Shown here one piece after another: positions 7,036-14,740 of a stretch of DNA of 24,494 bases. The stretch is from IMG/VR virus record IMGVR_UViG_3300009553_000387, positions 1 through 24,494 of that record. One strand, given 5' to 3'. The stretch comes from a virus. The translations under genes were made by a program, and so were the position numbers. The notes beneath the pieces were generated by a model that was not told the origin of the DNA, did no database searches, and saw nothing but the letters and a program-made list of their open reading frames with translations. The number at the start of each line of letters is the position of its first letter. The stretch's first letter is position 1.

Positions 7036-8650
7036 GCTTCCGTGCCTCCCTGCCTAGCCGCTTAGCCCATCCTAGCTCAGCTTCCAGCAGTGCTCGCGCC
7101 TCGTCATCCGCCGCGTCTTTCATCGCCACGCCGGGATTGATCCAGGGGTCGAGCCCTTCATACGCCACCCATCCTGACTCGTCTTTCGTCGCCAGCCCCG
7201 GCGGGCCTTGCGCCGGCGCGGCGGTCGGTGCGCCCTGGATGAGCGCCAGTGCCGCTGGGCTGAGCGATGCGCGCTCGGGCGCTTGCTTCTCGTCGTCACT
7301 CAGCTGCCCCGCGCCGGTCGCATCATCCGCCACCATCTCCTGGGGCAAGTCCTCGCTATCGACCGCCAGCTGGCGGGCCATCGGCGGGCTGATCTCGCCT
7401 GACTGAATCTGCACCGCGCGGGTGTCGGCGCGCAGCTTCTGCACCTTGGCTCTAGCCTCCTGATCGCGCATGTCGTTTTCGTCAGTGAACTGCACCTCGG
7501 TTGTGGCGGGCAGCACGCGGTCGCTGACCGTCTGCTCCCACCACTTGATAAACGCCGGCATCGCGCCCTGGCCTTTGGCCGCGTCCTCCAGCACTAAGGT
7601 TTGTGTGCCCGTGCCCAGTCCCTGCCCAGAGAGCGGCTGAATCGACTGGACGGGGACGCCGATATTATTGGCGTAGATCAGGTAGCCGTTATCCCGTTCG
7701 TCCTTTGGCACGAAGCTACTGAGCAGCTCTTTCAGCTTGACCTCGACCATGCTGATCGGCGTGTCACTGGGGATGGCCCCCAGGATCGTGCCGAGGTAGT
7801 AGACCAGCCCGCGCGCCTGAGCGTCGGCCTCGCCGCTCTTCAGAATCGCCTGGAGTGTCGGATCATTAATGCCCTGCAGAAACACCAGTTTATTCGCGCC
7901 GCCGCCGGTCAAATTCTCATACACCAGTTGTTCCATCGCGCTCAGCTTGGATATCGTCTTGTAGGCCCGGCTGGCCGCGCACTCGCCGACGCCGAACAGC
8001 TCCGCGCGGGGGCTGACCTGATCGGCGTAGATCAACACCTGATCCCACCTAAATATCTGCTGCACGCCGTTGATCGGCATGTAGCGCACCGGGTACACTA
8101 AGTTGCCGGTGCGGATCATGCGCAGGCTGTCGAGATGATACAGTCCCGTGATTTTCGCGCCGGGCCTGGAGACTGTCACCGCTGCCTCAGCAAAGCCGCC
8201 GGTTTCGGCACCCTGGACGGTCTCCTTCACGCGAATCTTGACCGTCTCATCGCCTTCGTGCCGCAGACGAATCCCGATCCCATTGTCGCACAGCAGCAGA
8301 TCGCGCATCACCTTGATCGCGAAGGGCACCCAGCCCTCGCCGCCGTTCGCGCGCTTCATGAGCTGCTGACTAGCTGAGACCTTGCGTCCGCTGTCGCCGC
8401 TGTCTTTGATGGTGTAGCCGTGCGCCGCAAAGCGCGTGGCCGCAATCGCCACCGCCGCCGCCCACATGTCCTCTTTCTTGGTGGTATTCGATAATACCCA
8501 ATCGCGAGTGGGACTCCAGTAGGGCGGCAGATCGGTGTAGGTCGGCTGGCTCATCATCCACGGGAATGCCAGGCCGAACACCGCCGGCGCGCTGCTGGCG
8601 TACTCTAAGGTGTTGCCCTGGATGGCGCTGGGGGCTTGCAGGTCGGTCAT
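7028..8650 (-). CDS. Portal protein
   Basis: A 540-residue protein with the sequence style of phage portal proteins: an N-terminal region with PYWSPTRDWVLSNTTKKEDMW, a central RWDQVLIYADQVSPRAELFGVGECAASRAYKTISKL segment typical of the wing-to-stem part (position about 215-250), and later IPVQSIQPLSGQGLGTG-like residues. Twelve copies would form the ring at the capsid vertex through which DNA passes. It follows the large terminase and one small gene, the standard order. The ATG at 8650 overlaps the upstream stop as ATGA and is preferred over an in-frame start 15 bases upstream. The C-terminal 120 residues are Pro/Ala-rich and acidic, a common variable tail. Confidence 0.85.
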   Translation of the reverse strand: MTDLQAPSAIQGNTLEYASSAPAVFGLAFPWMMSQPTYTDLPPYWSPTRDWVLSNTTKKEDMWAAAVAIAATRFAAHGYTIKDSGDSGRKVSASQQLMKRANGGEGWVPFAIKVMRDLLLCDNGIGIRLRHEGDETVKIRVKETVQGAETGGFAEAAVTVSRPGAKITGLYHLDSLRMIRTGNLVYPVRYMPINGVQQIFRWDQVLIYADQVSPRAELFGVGECAASRAYKTISKLSAMEQLVYENLTGGGANKLVFLQGINDPTLQAILKSGEADAQARGLVYYLGTILGAIPSDTPISMVEVKLKELLSSFVPKDERDNGYLIYANNIGVPVQSIQPLSGQGLGTGTQTLVLEDAAKGQGAMPAFIKWWEQTVSDRVLPATTEVQFTDENDMRDQEARAKVQKLRADTRAVQIQSGEISPPMARQLAVDSEDLPQEMVADDATGAGQLSDDEKQAPERASLSPAALALIQGAPTAAPAQGPPGLATKDESGWVAYEGLDPWINPGVAMKDAADDEARALLEAELGWAKRLGREARKHG

Positions 8651-8886
8651 GGTGTCGGCTCCCATCGCGGCGTGCGCGTGATCTGCACGATGCTGCCGAG
8701 CGTGACGGAGCGCAGCCGCTCGATCAGGTGCTCGTGGCAGCTATAGGTGTACATGCCGGGCGGGCGAGCGTACCACACGAACCATGCCGCCTCTTCGTCG
8801 CACCGCTGCGTTGGGTCGGGGTGGACACACGCGAGGGGCGATCCTTGATCTTCCCTGGGTAGCCCTGTGACATGCAGGTTGGTCAT
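8647..8886 (-). CDS. Small Cys/His protein between terminase and portal
   Basis: A 79-residue protein with candidate metal ligands Cys20, Cys29, Cys50 and His53 (TYSCHEHLIERL), suggestive of a small zinc-binding fold. It is linked by ATGA overlaps to both the large terminase upstream and the portal gene downstream. No named family recognised. Small genes at this location are common in tailed phages. A structural zinc site and possible nucleic-acid or protein contact are inference. Confidence 0.6.
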   Translation of the reverse strand: MTNLHVTGLPREDQGSPLACVHPDPTQRCDEEAAWFVWYARPPGMYTYSCHEHLIERLRSVTLGSIVQITRTPRWEPTP

Positions 8887-10196
8887 TGCTCAAACCTCTG
8901 TGACCACACGCCGTAGCGCAGCGCGTCGATTGAGTGATCAAACGCCTTGATAATCTTGCCGTTCGCGTCTTTGCGGTAGCTGACCATCTCAGCACGGAGA
9001 TTCGCGCAGCGTGGATGCGCTTTGACCCGCCGCCGATTGTTCGTGTCGAGTGCTAAGCCACGCCGCAGTTCCTTGATACTTTCCTCGACATCCGACGGGC
9101 TGTTGCGCGTATAGACTCCCGCCGCGTGGAGTCGGCCCTTGAGCTCGGCCGCCGACTTGTCGACGACGGCGTAATCAGGATGCGGATACGGCAGCGCCAA
9201 GACATCGGCGACGTGGACATCACTCAGCACGCCGCAGCGGTCATCTTCATAGAACACATTGATTGTACCATCACGGCGCAACTGGCAGAGCAGAAACACG
9301 CGCGGATGACTGTCGGCTGTCCAGTGGCCGGTCTGTGCGTCGCGCGTGCCGACATAGCCATCGTCGATAAACCAGAGCACCGATCCTGCGCCCGGCTCGT
9401 AGTCGGCCATGCTGGTCACGTTGCCGTCGCTCGGCCCGTCACTCCAGACGCCAAAGATCACGCCGGTCGCCTGCACCCACAGCCCCAGCCCCAGCCGCTG
9501 CCATTCGGTGCCGACGCGCTCACCACTCGCCGTGTCAATGTGCCCCAGCCGCTCCAGCTTCTCACGATAGGCGCGGCCCTCAGCTGTCCAGTGCCCATTG
9601 CGGTAGAGGCGCGGGTTGTCTTCGTGACGACTGTGCAGCATGGTCGTCGTGCCAGCTTGTGAGCGCAGCCACAGCCAATGCGTCGGCGCGTCGGGGTTGC
9701 AGTCGGCGATCAGCTGCTGGTACGGCATGACGCCGTTGCGCAGCCGGGTCGTCAGCGCCAGCCATGAGGTCAGATCCAGCTCGGTCGCCTCCTGCACATA
9801 GATCATGTCGTATTCGGTACTCATGATCTTGGCCGGCTTGTCGAGACCGCCGACGACAAGCTCGCTGCCGTTCGGATAGTGGTAGGCCTGCCTGAAGTTG
9901 CGGCGCGGGCCGTCTTTGACCCCATCGTGCGCTGGCAGCACCTTGTCTTCAAACGTGACCAGCGCCGCTTCGGATAGGCTTTCCCTGGTCTTGCGCACAA
10001 TCAGGCCGCGCATGCCAGCGTACTTGAGCGCGCAGAAGTGTAGCTTCTCCAGACACGCGCGCGACTTGCCGGTGCCGGCTGGGCCGCTGACGACAATCTC
10101 GGTCTGTTTGCTCCGCCACAGATCGACCGCCGCGCCGTAGGCGCTGTAGCCGCGTGGGCGGGGTGCTGGATTAGGCGTCGTCGGGGTCGAAAGCAT
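8883..10196 (-). CDS. Terminase large subunit
   Basis: A 437-residue protein from the ATG at 10196. Residues 38-45 are the Walker A box GPAGTGKS. MIYVQEATELD matches the Walker B with catalytic Glu. IADCNPDAP is the downstream motif usual in these ATPases. The C-terminal nuclease has candidate acidic residues in FIDDGYVGTRDAQ, VVDKSAAELK and AFDHSIDALRYG. It powers DNA packaging and cuts the concatemer. A longer in-frame reading to 10346 overlaps the small terminase and reads as low-complexity Ser/Arg, so it was rejected. The chosen start leaves a 26-base overlap with the small subunit gene. Confidence 0.93.
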   Translation of the reverse strand: MLSTPTTPNPAPRPRGYSAYGAAVDLWRSKQTEIVVSGPAGTGKSRACLEKLHFCALKYAGMRGLIVRKTRESLSEAALVTFEDKVLPAHDGVKDGPRRNFRQAYHYPNGSELVVGGLDKPAKIMSTEYDMIYVQEATELDLTSWLALTTRLRNGVMPYQQLIADCNPDAPTHWLWLRSQAGTTTMLHSRHEDNPRLYRNGHWTAEGRAYREKLERLGHIDTASGERVGTEWQRLGLGLWVQATGVIFGVWSDGPSDGNVTSMADYEPGAGSVLWFIDDGYVGTRDAQTGHWTADSHPRVFLLCQLRRDGTINVFYEDDRCGVLSDVHVADVLALPYPHPDYAVVDKSAAELKGRLHAAGVYTRNSPSDVEESIKELRRGLALDTNNRRRVKAHPRCANLRAEMVSYRKDANGKIIKAFDHSIDALRYGVWSQRFEQ

Positions 10197-10689
10197 CGGT
10201 TTTCTCGTAGACCTTGAAGAGTGGCTGGCCGTCTTTGCCGGTGTGCTCAACCTTATCCGTGAACAGCTTGTGATGCTTGCCGAGTAACGTGAGCGCGCCC
10301 TGCACGGGGTGCAGCTCCAGTGCCACCTTTTCCTCGGTTTCATCATCCTTCAACCGGCGTGTGGTGATACTGATCTTTTGGAGCAAATGCAGCGGCTGCT
10401 CGTCGCTCAGATCGAAGCCGCGGAGATCGCCGTCAGGCGTGCGCCGCAGAAACGGCGCAAGGCTCCCGCGCGCGTGGTCAGTCAGCCGCACCAACACCTC
10501 GTCGGCGCTCATCTTCAGCTCAGCCAGCCGCGCCTGAATCGCAGCCTGGACGTTAACATTTGTTAACAATCGTGATGCTTGTTCGCGTGCGGTATGCTCC
10601 GAATAGCCCGCCAGCCGCGCCGCTTCCGCGCCATTCCATGTAGTCAGGTAGGCTTCAACGAATGCGAGTTGTTTAGGTGACAGTGCCAT
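10171..10689 (-). CDS. Terminase small subunit
   Basis: A 172-residue protein with the Terminase_2-type N-terminal helix-turn-helix: LSPKQLAFVEAYLTTWNGAEAARLAGYSEHTAREQASRLL. The gene order, immediately before the large subunit, confirms the role: it binds the packaging site and hands DNA to the large subunit. The C-terminal half (about residues 70-150) is a mixed region with EEKVALELHPVQGALTLLGKHHKLF, as in this family. The start overlaps the upstream fusion gene by 17 bases. The neighbour upstream has the same HTH fold fused to another domain, making two small-terminase-like proteins in tandem. Confidence 0.88.
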   Translation of the reverse strand: MALSPKQLAFVEAYLTTWNGAEAARLAGYSEHTAREQASRLLTNVNVQAAIQARLAELKMSADEVLVRLTDHARGSLAPFLRRTPDGDLRGFDLSDEQPLHLLQKISITTRRLKDDETEEKVALELHPVQGALTLLGKHHKLFTDKVEHTGKDGQPLFKVYEKTDAFDPDDA

Positions 10690-11206
10690 AGTCTAGTCTT
10701 AGCTGCTCAATGTCATCATCGCAGAGCCTGAACCACTCACCACGAATACGTTTGCTGGCAAACCTAGAATGAAGTAGCTGCTCCAGGCTGATGCAATTGT
10801 CGCAGTCGATAAGCAATACTACCTCTAGACTATACGGCATAAGTGTGTTGAGCGTTGCCAAGCGCCGACGAAAATCAATCGTAATGCCAATCTTCACGAG
10901 TGCATTATCGGCCCGCAAGAGATAAACAATGCCCCTTTTTCGCTCGATCCGCTTACTTGGATTGACCTGTTCGGCAAACCGCTGAAGCATTTCCCGCGTG
11001 CCAGCTCCTGCGACATCGGATAAGAGCGCGATTCGTGCTTCGATTGCGCGCCGGATATCGGGCTTTCGTAGGTTCTCGAATCCCATCTGCCGCGCAGTTC
11101 GCGCAGAGTACCCCGCGCGTATCACTGCTTGTGTTGCGTTAAAGTCAACGAGGTACTCTTCAATAAAGCGTTGCTGCTTATGGGAAAGGCTGTTTAGTTT
11201 TGGCAT
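10673..11206 (-). CDS. Small-terminase HTH fused to GIY-YIG-like (MUG113/T5orf172) domain
   Basis: A 177-residue protein. Residues 7-60 copy the Terminase_2 helix-turn-helix (SHKQQRFIEEYLVDFNATQAVIRAGYSARTARQMG). Residues 90-170 match the GIY-YIG-like MUG113/T5orf172 type: GIVYLL at 92-97, KIGITIDFRRR at 105-115, Glu142, His146 and GEWF at 156-159. The first domain normally recognises packaging DNA; the second belongs to a nuclease superfamily. The fusion suggests a DNA-binding nuclease, perhaps a homing-type or packaging-site nicking enzyme, but no activity is shown. The ATG at 11206 has a GGAG Shine-Dalgarno 7 bases upstream and is the first gene after a consensus promoter, so this protein heads the late operon. 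Confidence 0.82.
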   Translation of the reverse strand: MPKLNSLSHKQQRFIEEYLVDFNATQAVIRAGYSARTARQMGFENLRKPDIRRAIEARIALLSDVAGAGTREMLQRFAEQVNPSKRIERKRGIVYLLRADNALVKIGITIDFRRRLATLNTLMPYSLEVVLLIDCDNCISLEQLLHSRFASKRIRGEWFRLCDDDIEQLRLDYGTVT

Positions 11207-11240
11207 GGTAGGCTCCAAAGCGAACATTTGCCCTACCTAT

Positions 11241-11269
11241 AGTATACCAAAACCTTACAAGCATGTCAA
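11241..11269 (-). promoter_or_regulatory. Sigma70-type promoter of the head operon
   Basis: On the minus strand TTGACA (11269-11264) and TATACT (11246-11241) are separated by exactly 17 bases, 34 bases before the terminase-fusion ATG. The -10 flank GGTATACTAT is identical to that of the promoter at 18015-18043. Confidence 0.85.
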
Positions 11270-11285
11270 GTTTTATGGCCTGTCA

Positions 11286-11453
11286 TTAGACCTTGACCCC
11301 AAGCAGCGAATGCGAGAAGTAGACCGCCAGCGCGGCCAGCGCCGACAGGAACGGGATCAGGAACGAGTTGAGCGCCAGCCGCGACGTACCCCACCAGACC
11401 GCACCGAACGCCAGCGCAATCGCCAGCGCGAAGAGCAACGTTTGAATATCCAT
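11286..11453 (-). CDS. Two-helix small membrane protein, holin candidate
   Basis: A 55-residue protein starting MDIQTLLFALAIALAFGAVWW. It has two hydrophobic helices (about residues 5-20 and 31-46) split by a short GTSRLALNS turn, and a short C-terminal tail. A strong GGAAGGA Shine-Dalgarno lies 7 bases before the ATG. Size and two-helix shape match small phage holins, and an amidase gene sits in the same block, about 0.6 kb upstream. It is the last gene before the head promoter. Holin activity is inference; another small membrane protein of this block (11868-12077) is an alternative. Confidence 0.65.
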   Translation of the reverse strand: MDIQTLLFALAIALAFGAVWWGTSRLALNSFLIPFLSALAALAVYFSHSLLGVKV

Positions 11454-11529
11454 TTTATGTCCTTCCTTTCCAATGCCAGTATAACACCGCCCCCACGAGC
11501 CACCAACCGCCGCACCACAGCGCTACCGC

Positions 11530-11606
11530 GAAAGCTGAAAGCAAAAAGCTGAGAGCAGAAAGGGGTGTGACCTTTTTCATCTTTTAGCTTTCAGCTTTCA
11601 GCTTTC
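11530..11606 (-). repeat. GAAAGCTGAAAGC repeat hairpin
   Basis: GAAAGCTGAAAGC (11530-11542 on the plus strand) pairs with GCTTTCAGCTTTC near 11594-11606, with further imperfect pairing inside. The right arm is a triple AGCTTTC run. It fills most of the 154-base gap between the Pro-rich gene and the holin candidate. It could act as a terminator or RNA-stabilising hairpin, but there is no clean T-run after it. Confidence 0.6.
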
Positions 11607-11607
11607 C

Positions 11608-11871
11608 CTACCGCCCGCCCTGCGCTTCCCGGATGCGCGCGATCAGATCAGACGACACCCCATCGCCCTGGGGTGGTGGTGGTGGTGCATGTCCCTTACA
11701 GTATTCTTTCGCGAGCCCGCAGGTCATACACTCCAGCACGCCGTACTTGAGGCGATAGCGCGTCGCCGGCGGCGGCGGCGCGGGTGGCGCAAAGGGCGCG
11801 TTTGGATTCGCAGGCGCGGCAATGGGTGGGGGCGGCAGCACGGGCGAGATGATCGGCTGATTGGTTGTCAC
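11608..11871 (-). CDS. Pro-rich small protein with a CxxC zinc-knuckle-like motif
   Basis: An 87-residue protein read from a GTG at 11871, which forms a GTGA overlap with the preceding stop and has GGAGGGA 7 bases upstream; an in-frame GTG at 11919 is a poorer choice. It has an N-terminal Pro/Ala-rich segment, then LECMTCGLAKEYCKGH (CxxC...C..H), a short Pro run and a helical C-terminus. The Cys/His cluster could bind one zinc. There is no membrane helix. It belongs to the lysis-type block by position but its job is unknown. Confidence 0.55.
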   Translation of the reverse strand: MTTNQPIISPVLPPPPIAAPANPNAPFAPPAPPPPATRYRLKYGVLECMTCGLAKEYCKGHAPPPPPQGDGVSSDLIARIREAQGGR

Positions 11872-12077
11872 CGTACTATCCCTCCGATGAGCAACATGGT
11901 CACAATCGCGCCCGCGCACATGCCAGCAAACACAACCAGCAGAAACACCGCGAGTCGTGTCCGGCGGGCGTTGCGGGCGTACCGCGCCAGATCTTCAGCA
12001 TAGAGATCGCGCCCCTCCTTCAGCCCGGCTTCATATTGCGCGCTCGTCACTGGCAATCGTGGGACTCGTGTTCCCAT
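11868..12077 (-). CDS. Small single-helix membrane protein
   Basis: A 69-residue protein with a charged, helical N-terminus (EAGLKEGRDLYAEDLARYARNARRTR) and one strongly hydrophobic helix at the C-terminus (about residues 43-66, LAVFLLVVFAGMCAGAIVTM). The ATG overlaps the amidase stop as TGATG. A tail-anchored topology is predicted. Its position directly after the amidase makes it a second candidate for a holin, antiholin or spanin-type lysis helper, though no family is recognised. Confidence 0.6.
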   Translation of the reverse strand: MGTRVPRLPVTSAQYEAGLKEGRDLYAEDLARYARNARRTRLAVFLLVVFAGMCAGAIVTMLLIGGIVR

Positions 12078-12784
12078 CAGGCATCCCCCAGTCCATTCAG
12101 ATCGACGAACCCGCGCCCGTCTGCCAAGTGCCCATTCGACGGATCGTCGATCACAACCGGCTCATCGTCCTTGAGATGCCCCCACAGTGGCCCGGTGTGA
12201 TCGGAGCGCTGATACACGGGCAGCCCGAGTACCTGATAGCGCTTCGGCGGTGGCGGGCGCGGGATCGGGCGCTGCAAGTCGGCGCGAATCTGCGCGCCGG
12301 TCAGGTGCTTCCCAGGGCAGGTGCGCCCGGTCATGCACTCGTTATGGACGTTGACCTTCTCAGGCGGTATCCCCCACTGCTGCAAGATCAGGCGCGTGAT
12401 CTGGAGCAATAGCGCATACTGATCAGGGCTGGGTGCGCGGGCCTCGAAGTTGCCGACGTTCTCGATCCCCAGGTGATCGGCGTTGCACTGGCCGGCGTGC
12501 GTGCCGACGTGCGTGATCGGGGTGAGTTGGAAAATGCCGGTGTCGGCGGGGTTGGGTGCCTGCGCAGCCAAGAAAAGGTGCGGGCCAGACGGCCACTGTT
12601 TGGTATCGCGATAGAAATTGCGCAAGCTGATCATGCTGGCCATGCCGCGCCAGTTCAGATCGTCGGGCTGGTAGGTGTTATGGTGCGTGATGGCAGCGCA
12701 CCACGCCGGCCGCCGGATGCTCTTCAGTGTGACGGCAAACTCGGCAATCGTGTGCCAGTGAATAATGGTTGCGTCAAAGCTCAT
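12077..12784 (-). CDS. N-acetylmuramoyl-L-alanine amidase (endolysin)
   Basis: A 235-residue Amidase_2 (PGRP-like) enzyme that cleaves the bond between N-acetylmuramate and the stem peptide, releasing progeny. Zinc ligands are visible: His34/His35 in AITHHNTYQP, His147 in NVHNECMTG, and Cys156 in TCPGK. HLGIENVGNFE at about 104-114 is the usual core strand. After a PRPPPPKR linker (about 175) the last 55 residues form a small SH3-like module (LPVYQRSDHTGPLWGHL, then GFVDLNGL) that probably binds the cell wall. The start at 12784 overlaps the upstream stop as ATGA; a longer in-frame reading was rejected. No signal peptide is seen, so export would depend on a holin. Confidence 0.9.
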   Translation of the reverse strand: MSFDATIIHWHTIAEFAVTLKSIRRPAWCAAITHHNTYQPDDLNWRGMASMISLRNFYRDTKQWPSGPHLFLAAQAPNPADTGIFQLTPITHVGTHAGQCNADHLGIENVGNFEARAPSPDQYALLLQITRLILQQWGIPPEKVNVHNECMTGRTCPGKHLTGAQIRADLQRPIPRPPPPKRYQVLGLPVYQRSDHTGPLWGHLKDDEPVVIDDPSNGHLADGRGFVDLNGLGDA

Positions 12785-13227
12785 AAATGCCCTGTCGTCA
12801 CGAGATACGTTCCCAGGATGGCCAGCGCGATCATAATCAGAATCACCGCCACCCCAATGATTAAGATCAGCTGTCGGTGCATGTTGCGCCACAACTTGCT
12901 ATCGTCGATAAAGCGATCGAGCTTAACCGCGACCGCCGCAATGCTCTTTTTGATGTCCTGGTTCTGCTGGTGGTTGACCACGAACCGCCCGCGCACCCCC
13001 AGCTCATCACTAAACGCCGCACGGATCGGACTGTCCAGGGTCGACTCGGTTGCGCGGACTTCGGCCTCCAGGCTGGCGCGCTCCATTGCCACATGCGGCG
13101 GCGTGTCCATCCCGTACTTGGCAGCCTGGAGATCGAGGGCAAAGAGCCGATCTTGTTTGGCGCGGATAATCTCCGCATAGCGCCGGGTCTCTTCGTCTAG
13201 TTGCGGCTCATCGTCCACCGTTTCCAC
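12781..13227 (-). CDS. Coiled-coil membrane protein with YGxxTPPHV motif
   Basis: A 148-residue protein with an N-terminal helical region (residues 10-70) that contains AAKYGMDTPPHVAMERASL, and a C-terminal membrane helix (about 118-140, QLILIIGVAVILIMIAL). The YG..TPPHV..E signature resembles helical adaptor stretches I recall from effector-associated proteins of Chloroflexota and cyanobacteria. Here it is attached to a membrane anchor in a phage block just upstream of the amidase, with ATGA coupling. The topology suggests a cytoplasmic coiled coil tethered to the membrane. A lysis, superinfection-exclusion or anti-defence role are all possible; none is shown. Confidence 0.6.
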   Translation of the reverse strand: METVDDEPQLDEETRRYAEIIRAKQDRLFALDLQAAKYGMDTPPHVAMERASLEAEVRATESTLDSPIRAAFSDELGVRGRFVVNHQQNQDIKKSIAAVAVKLDRFIDDSKLWRNMHRQLILIIGVAVILIMIALAILGTYLVTTGHL

Positions 13228-13486
13228 GCTTCAATTGCGCTCGCATCGCATCGATCTGTACTTGCAGATCGGCTATTTGTAGTTCCTGCCCCTCCACGCG
13301 CTCGTATAGTCCGACCACGGCTGCGGCGCTGGCGCTGGCGCAGCGCTCGATCAGGGCGGCGTGGTATTCTCTGCGCTTCTCGGCATTCGTCGGGTCGGCG
13401 ATGTGCGCCGCGGTTGCCTCGGTCAGTACGTCGCCTTCCAGCGCGCGCTGTTCGGCACTGGTTAAAAGTCGTTTATACTTTGCCAC
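13208..13486 (-). CDS. Coiled-coil protein of unknown function
   Basis: A 92-residue, almost entirely helical protein ending in a clear heptad-rich coiled coil (VEGQELQIADLQVQIDAMRAQLKRG, about residues 63-88). It starts with GTG at 13486, with GAGG about 10 bases upstream, and overlaps the next gene by 20 bases. No membrane segment or catalytic motif. It may partner with the neighbouring coiled-coil proteins at 12781-13227 and 13565-14131. Function is not recognised. Confidence 0.55.
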   Translation of the reverse strand: MAKYKRLLTSAEQRALEGDVLTEATAAHIADPTNAEKRREYHAALIERCASASAAAVVGLYERVEGQELQIADLQVQIDAMRAQLKRGNGGR

Positions 13487-13564
13487 AAGATGCGACCTCG
13501 CTCTGTGGGGTTGTGTCTAGCGGGCGGGGATTGTTCTAGCGCTCCCTGCCCGCGCCATCCCGGT

Positions 13565-14131
13565 CTATGGCTCTGCTGGCGGATCGGCTGCTGGCACAAT
13601 CCCCCGCGCCTGTTCGACCGTCGTGAGTCGCTCGTCCAGCAGATCGACCGCCTGCCAGAGCTTCGACCGCTCGCTGGCCGCGTAGTCGCGCCCCTGGACG
13701 AATGCCGCTTCAAGCCGGCTGACCCAGATCTCAATATCCTCGTTCGTCTTTTGAATGGCGTTGACCCCCGCCAGCGCCTGGGTGATCTGCGGGTGCGCCT
13801 CGATCTGCGCGTTGCGCACCTGGCTAACCATCTGGTAGATGTCGCTGGTGCGGGTCTGGTTGTCGGCGATGAGCTTACGCTCGAGCAGTCCATGGCGATG
13901 ATCGAACGCCTTTTCGATGCGCTCAATCGTCAGTTGCAGGCTGGTGGTCTGGGCCTCGCTGTCTTTGAGAATCCGATCCGTCAGCAGATCGAGCGCGCGG
14001 GCGCGGGCGTCGGGGTCGTCAAGTGTGCGCAGCTCGGCGATGCTGGCCTGGAGTTCGGTCGAGAGAAATTGAACGTTGTTGTGCATGGAGGTGCGCGCCT
14101 GGTGCGGCGAGAGGGTGACAGCTACAATCAT
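13565..14131 (-). CDS. Helical coiled-coil phage protein
   Basis: A 188-residue protein (173 if the ATG at 14086 is used; neither start has a clear Shine-Dalgarno). It is helical almost throughout, with repeated acidic/basic heptads such as AQTTSLQLTIERIEKAFDHRHGLLERKL and LLDERLTTVEQARG, and ends in a Pro-rich tail. Homo-oligomeric fibre, tether or tape-measure fragments all look like this, so no function is assigned. It is the first gene of the lysis-type block; the upstream gap holds the repeat hairpin and the terminator of the preceding unit. Confidence 0.6.
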   Translation of the reverse strand: MIVAVTLSPHQARTSMHNNVQFLSTELQASIAELRTLDDPDARARALDLLTDRILKDSEAQTTSLQLTIERIEKAFDHRHGLLERKLIADNQTRTSDIYQMVSQVRNAQIEAHPQITQALAGVNAIQKTNEDIEIWVSRLEAAFVQGRDYAASERSKLWQAVDLLDERLTTVEQARGIVPAADPPAEP

Positions 14132-14249
14132 AACATAATGCGCAAGGGGGTGCTAGACCAGATGTGCTATACTACCGCGCAAACAGGCCGGGCGCGCGGC
14201 GAGGGGGTGACGTACCCGCTGCGAGGCCCGGCCTGCGAGGGAAAGCAAA

Positions 14250-14309
14250 AAGCAAAAAGCTGAAAGACGAAAGGAGTCCGAGCCCCTTTCCGTTTTCAGC
14301 TTTTTGCTT
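14250..14309 (-). repeat. GAAAGC-type repeat hairpin
   Basis: AGCAAAAAGCTGAAAG on the left pairs imperfectly with CTTTTCAGC-type and GCTTTTTGCTTTCC sequence on the right, giving a stem of about 24 bp with a short GC-rich loop. On the minus strand it is followed by a T-rich CTTTTTGC run, so it may be a backup terminator behind 14403-14437. Confidence 0.55.
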
Positions 14310-14402
14310 TCCGCTTTCGGCCGAAGGCCGCGGCGATGTGCGAAAAGCGGCGCGGGCTGCGTTTATCAGAGTGAATCCCCACAGCTCCACAGCTCGACCC
14401 CA

Positions 14403-14437
14403 CACAAAAGCCGACCCGCAATGGATCGGCTTTTGTG
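14403..14437 (-). terminator. Bidirectional-looking hairpin terminator
   Basis: Perfect 12-bp arms CACAAAAGCCGA and TCGGCTTTTGTG enclose an 11-base loop. A-run before and T-run after the GC core are present in both directions. It lies after the leftward accessory operon (last stop at 14741). Confidence 0.75.
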
Positions 14438-14740
14438 CTGCGCTCGCTATGCTGCGCCCCTGGGTTGTCTGGATTGGGTGGGGCTAGTGTTTGGGATAGG
14501 GCGTCATTGTTTGGGCGTTGAGCCGCCCGGCGCTGCTCTGGTGTCGCGGGTAACTGAGCATTTTTCAGGTTCGTATCCGCTATCTAAGGCGTCCTGCTGC
14601 CCGTGCCATCCCGGCACACGAAGGCTGCCCAATGACTCCCCCACCAGCCCCTAAAGTTTGCCTTATGGTACGGCGGCCGGGTAAGGTGTACCGGCTAAAA
14701 CGGGTCGCGGTGTACCCGCCGAGCGTGACCTCTCGCCGCG
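14438..14740. other. Intergenic stretch with no gene seen
   Basis: This 303-base gap between the accessory operon and its terminator shows no persuasive gene. A plus-strand reading frame at 14632 has only a weak GAAGG upstream and runs deep into the opposite-strand gene, so it was not called. The stretch may be a long 3' untranslated region. Confidence 0.4.

Noticed and set aside
10197-10346. 50-residue N-terminal extension of the large terminase
   Set aside because: It overlaps the small terminase gene and reads as Ser/Arg-rich nonsense; the shorter start fits the operon.
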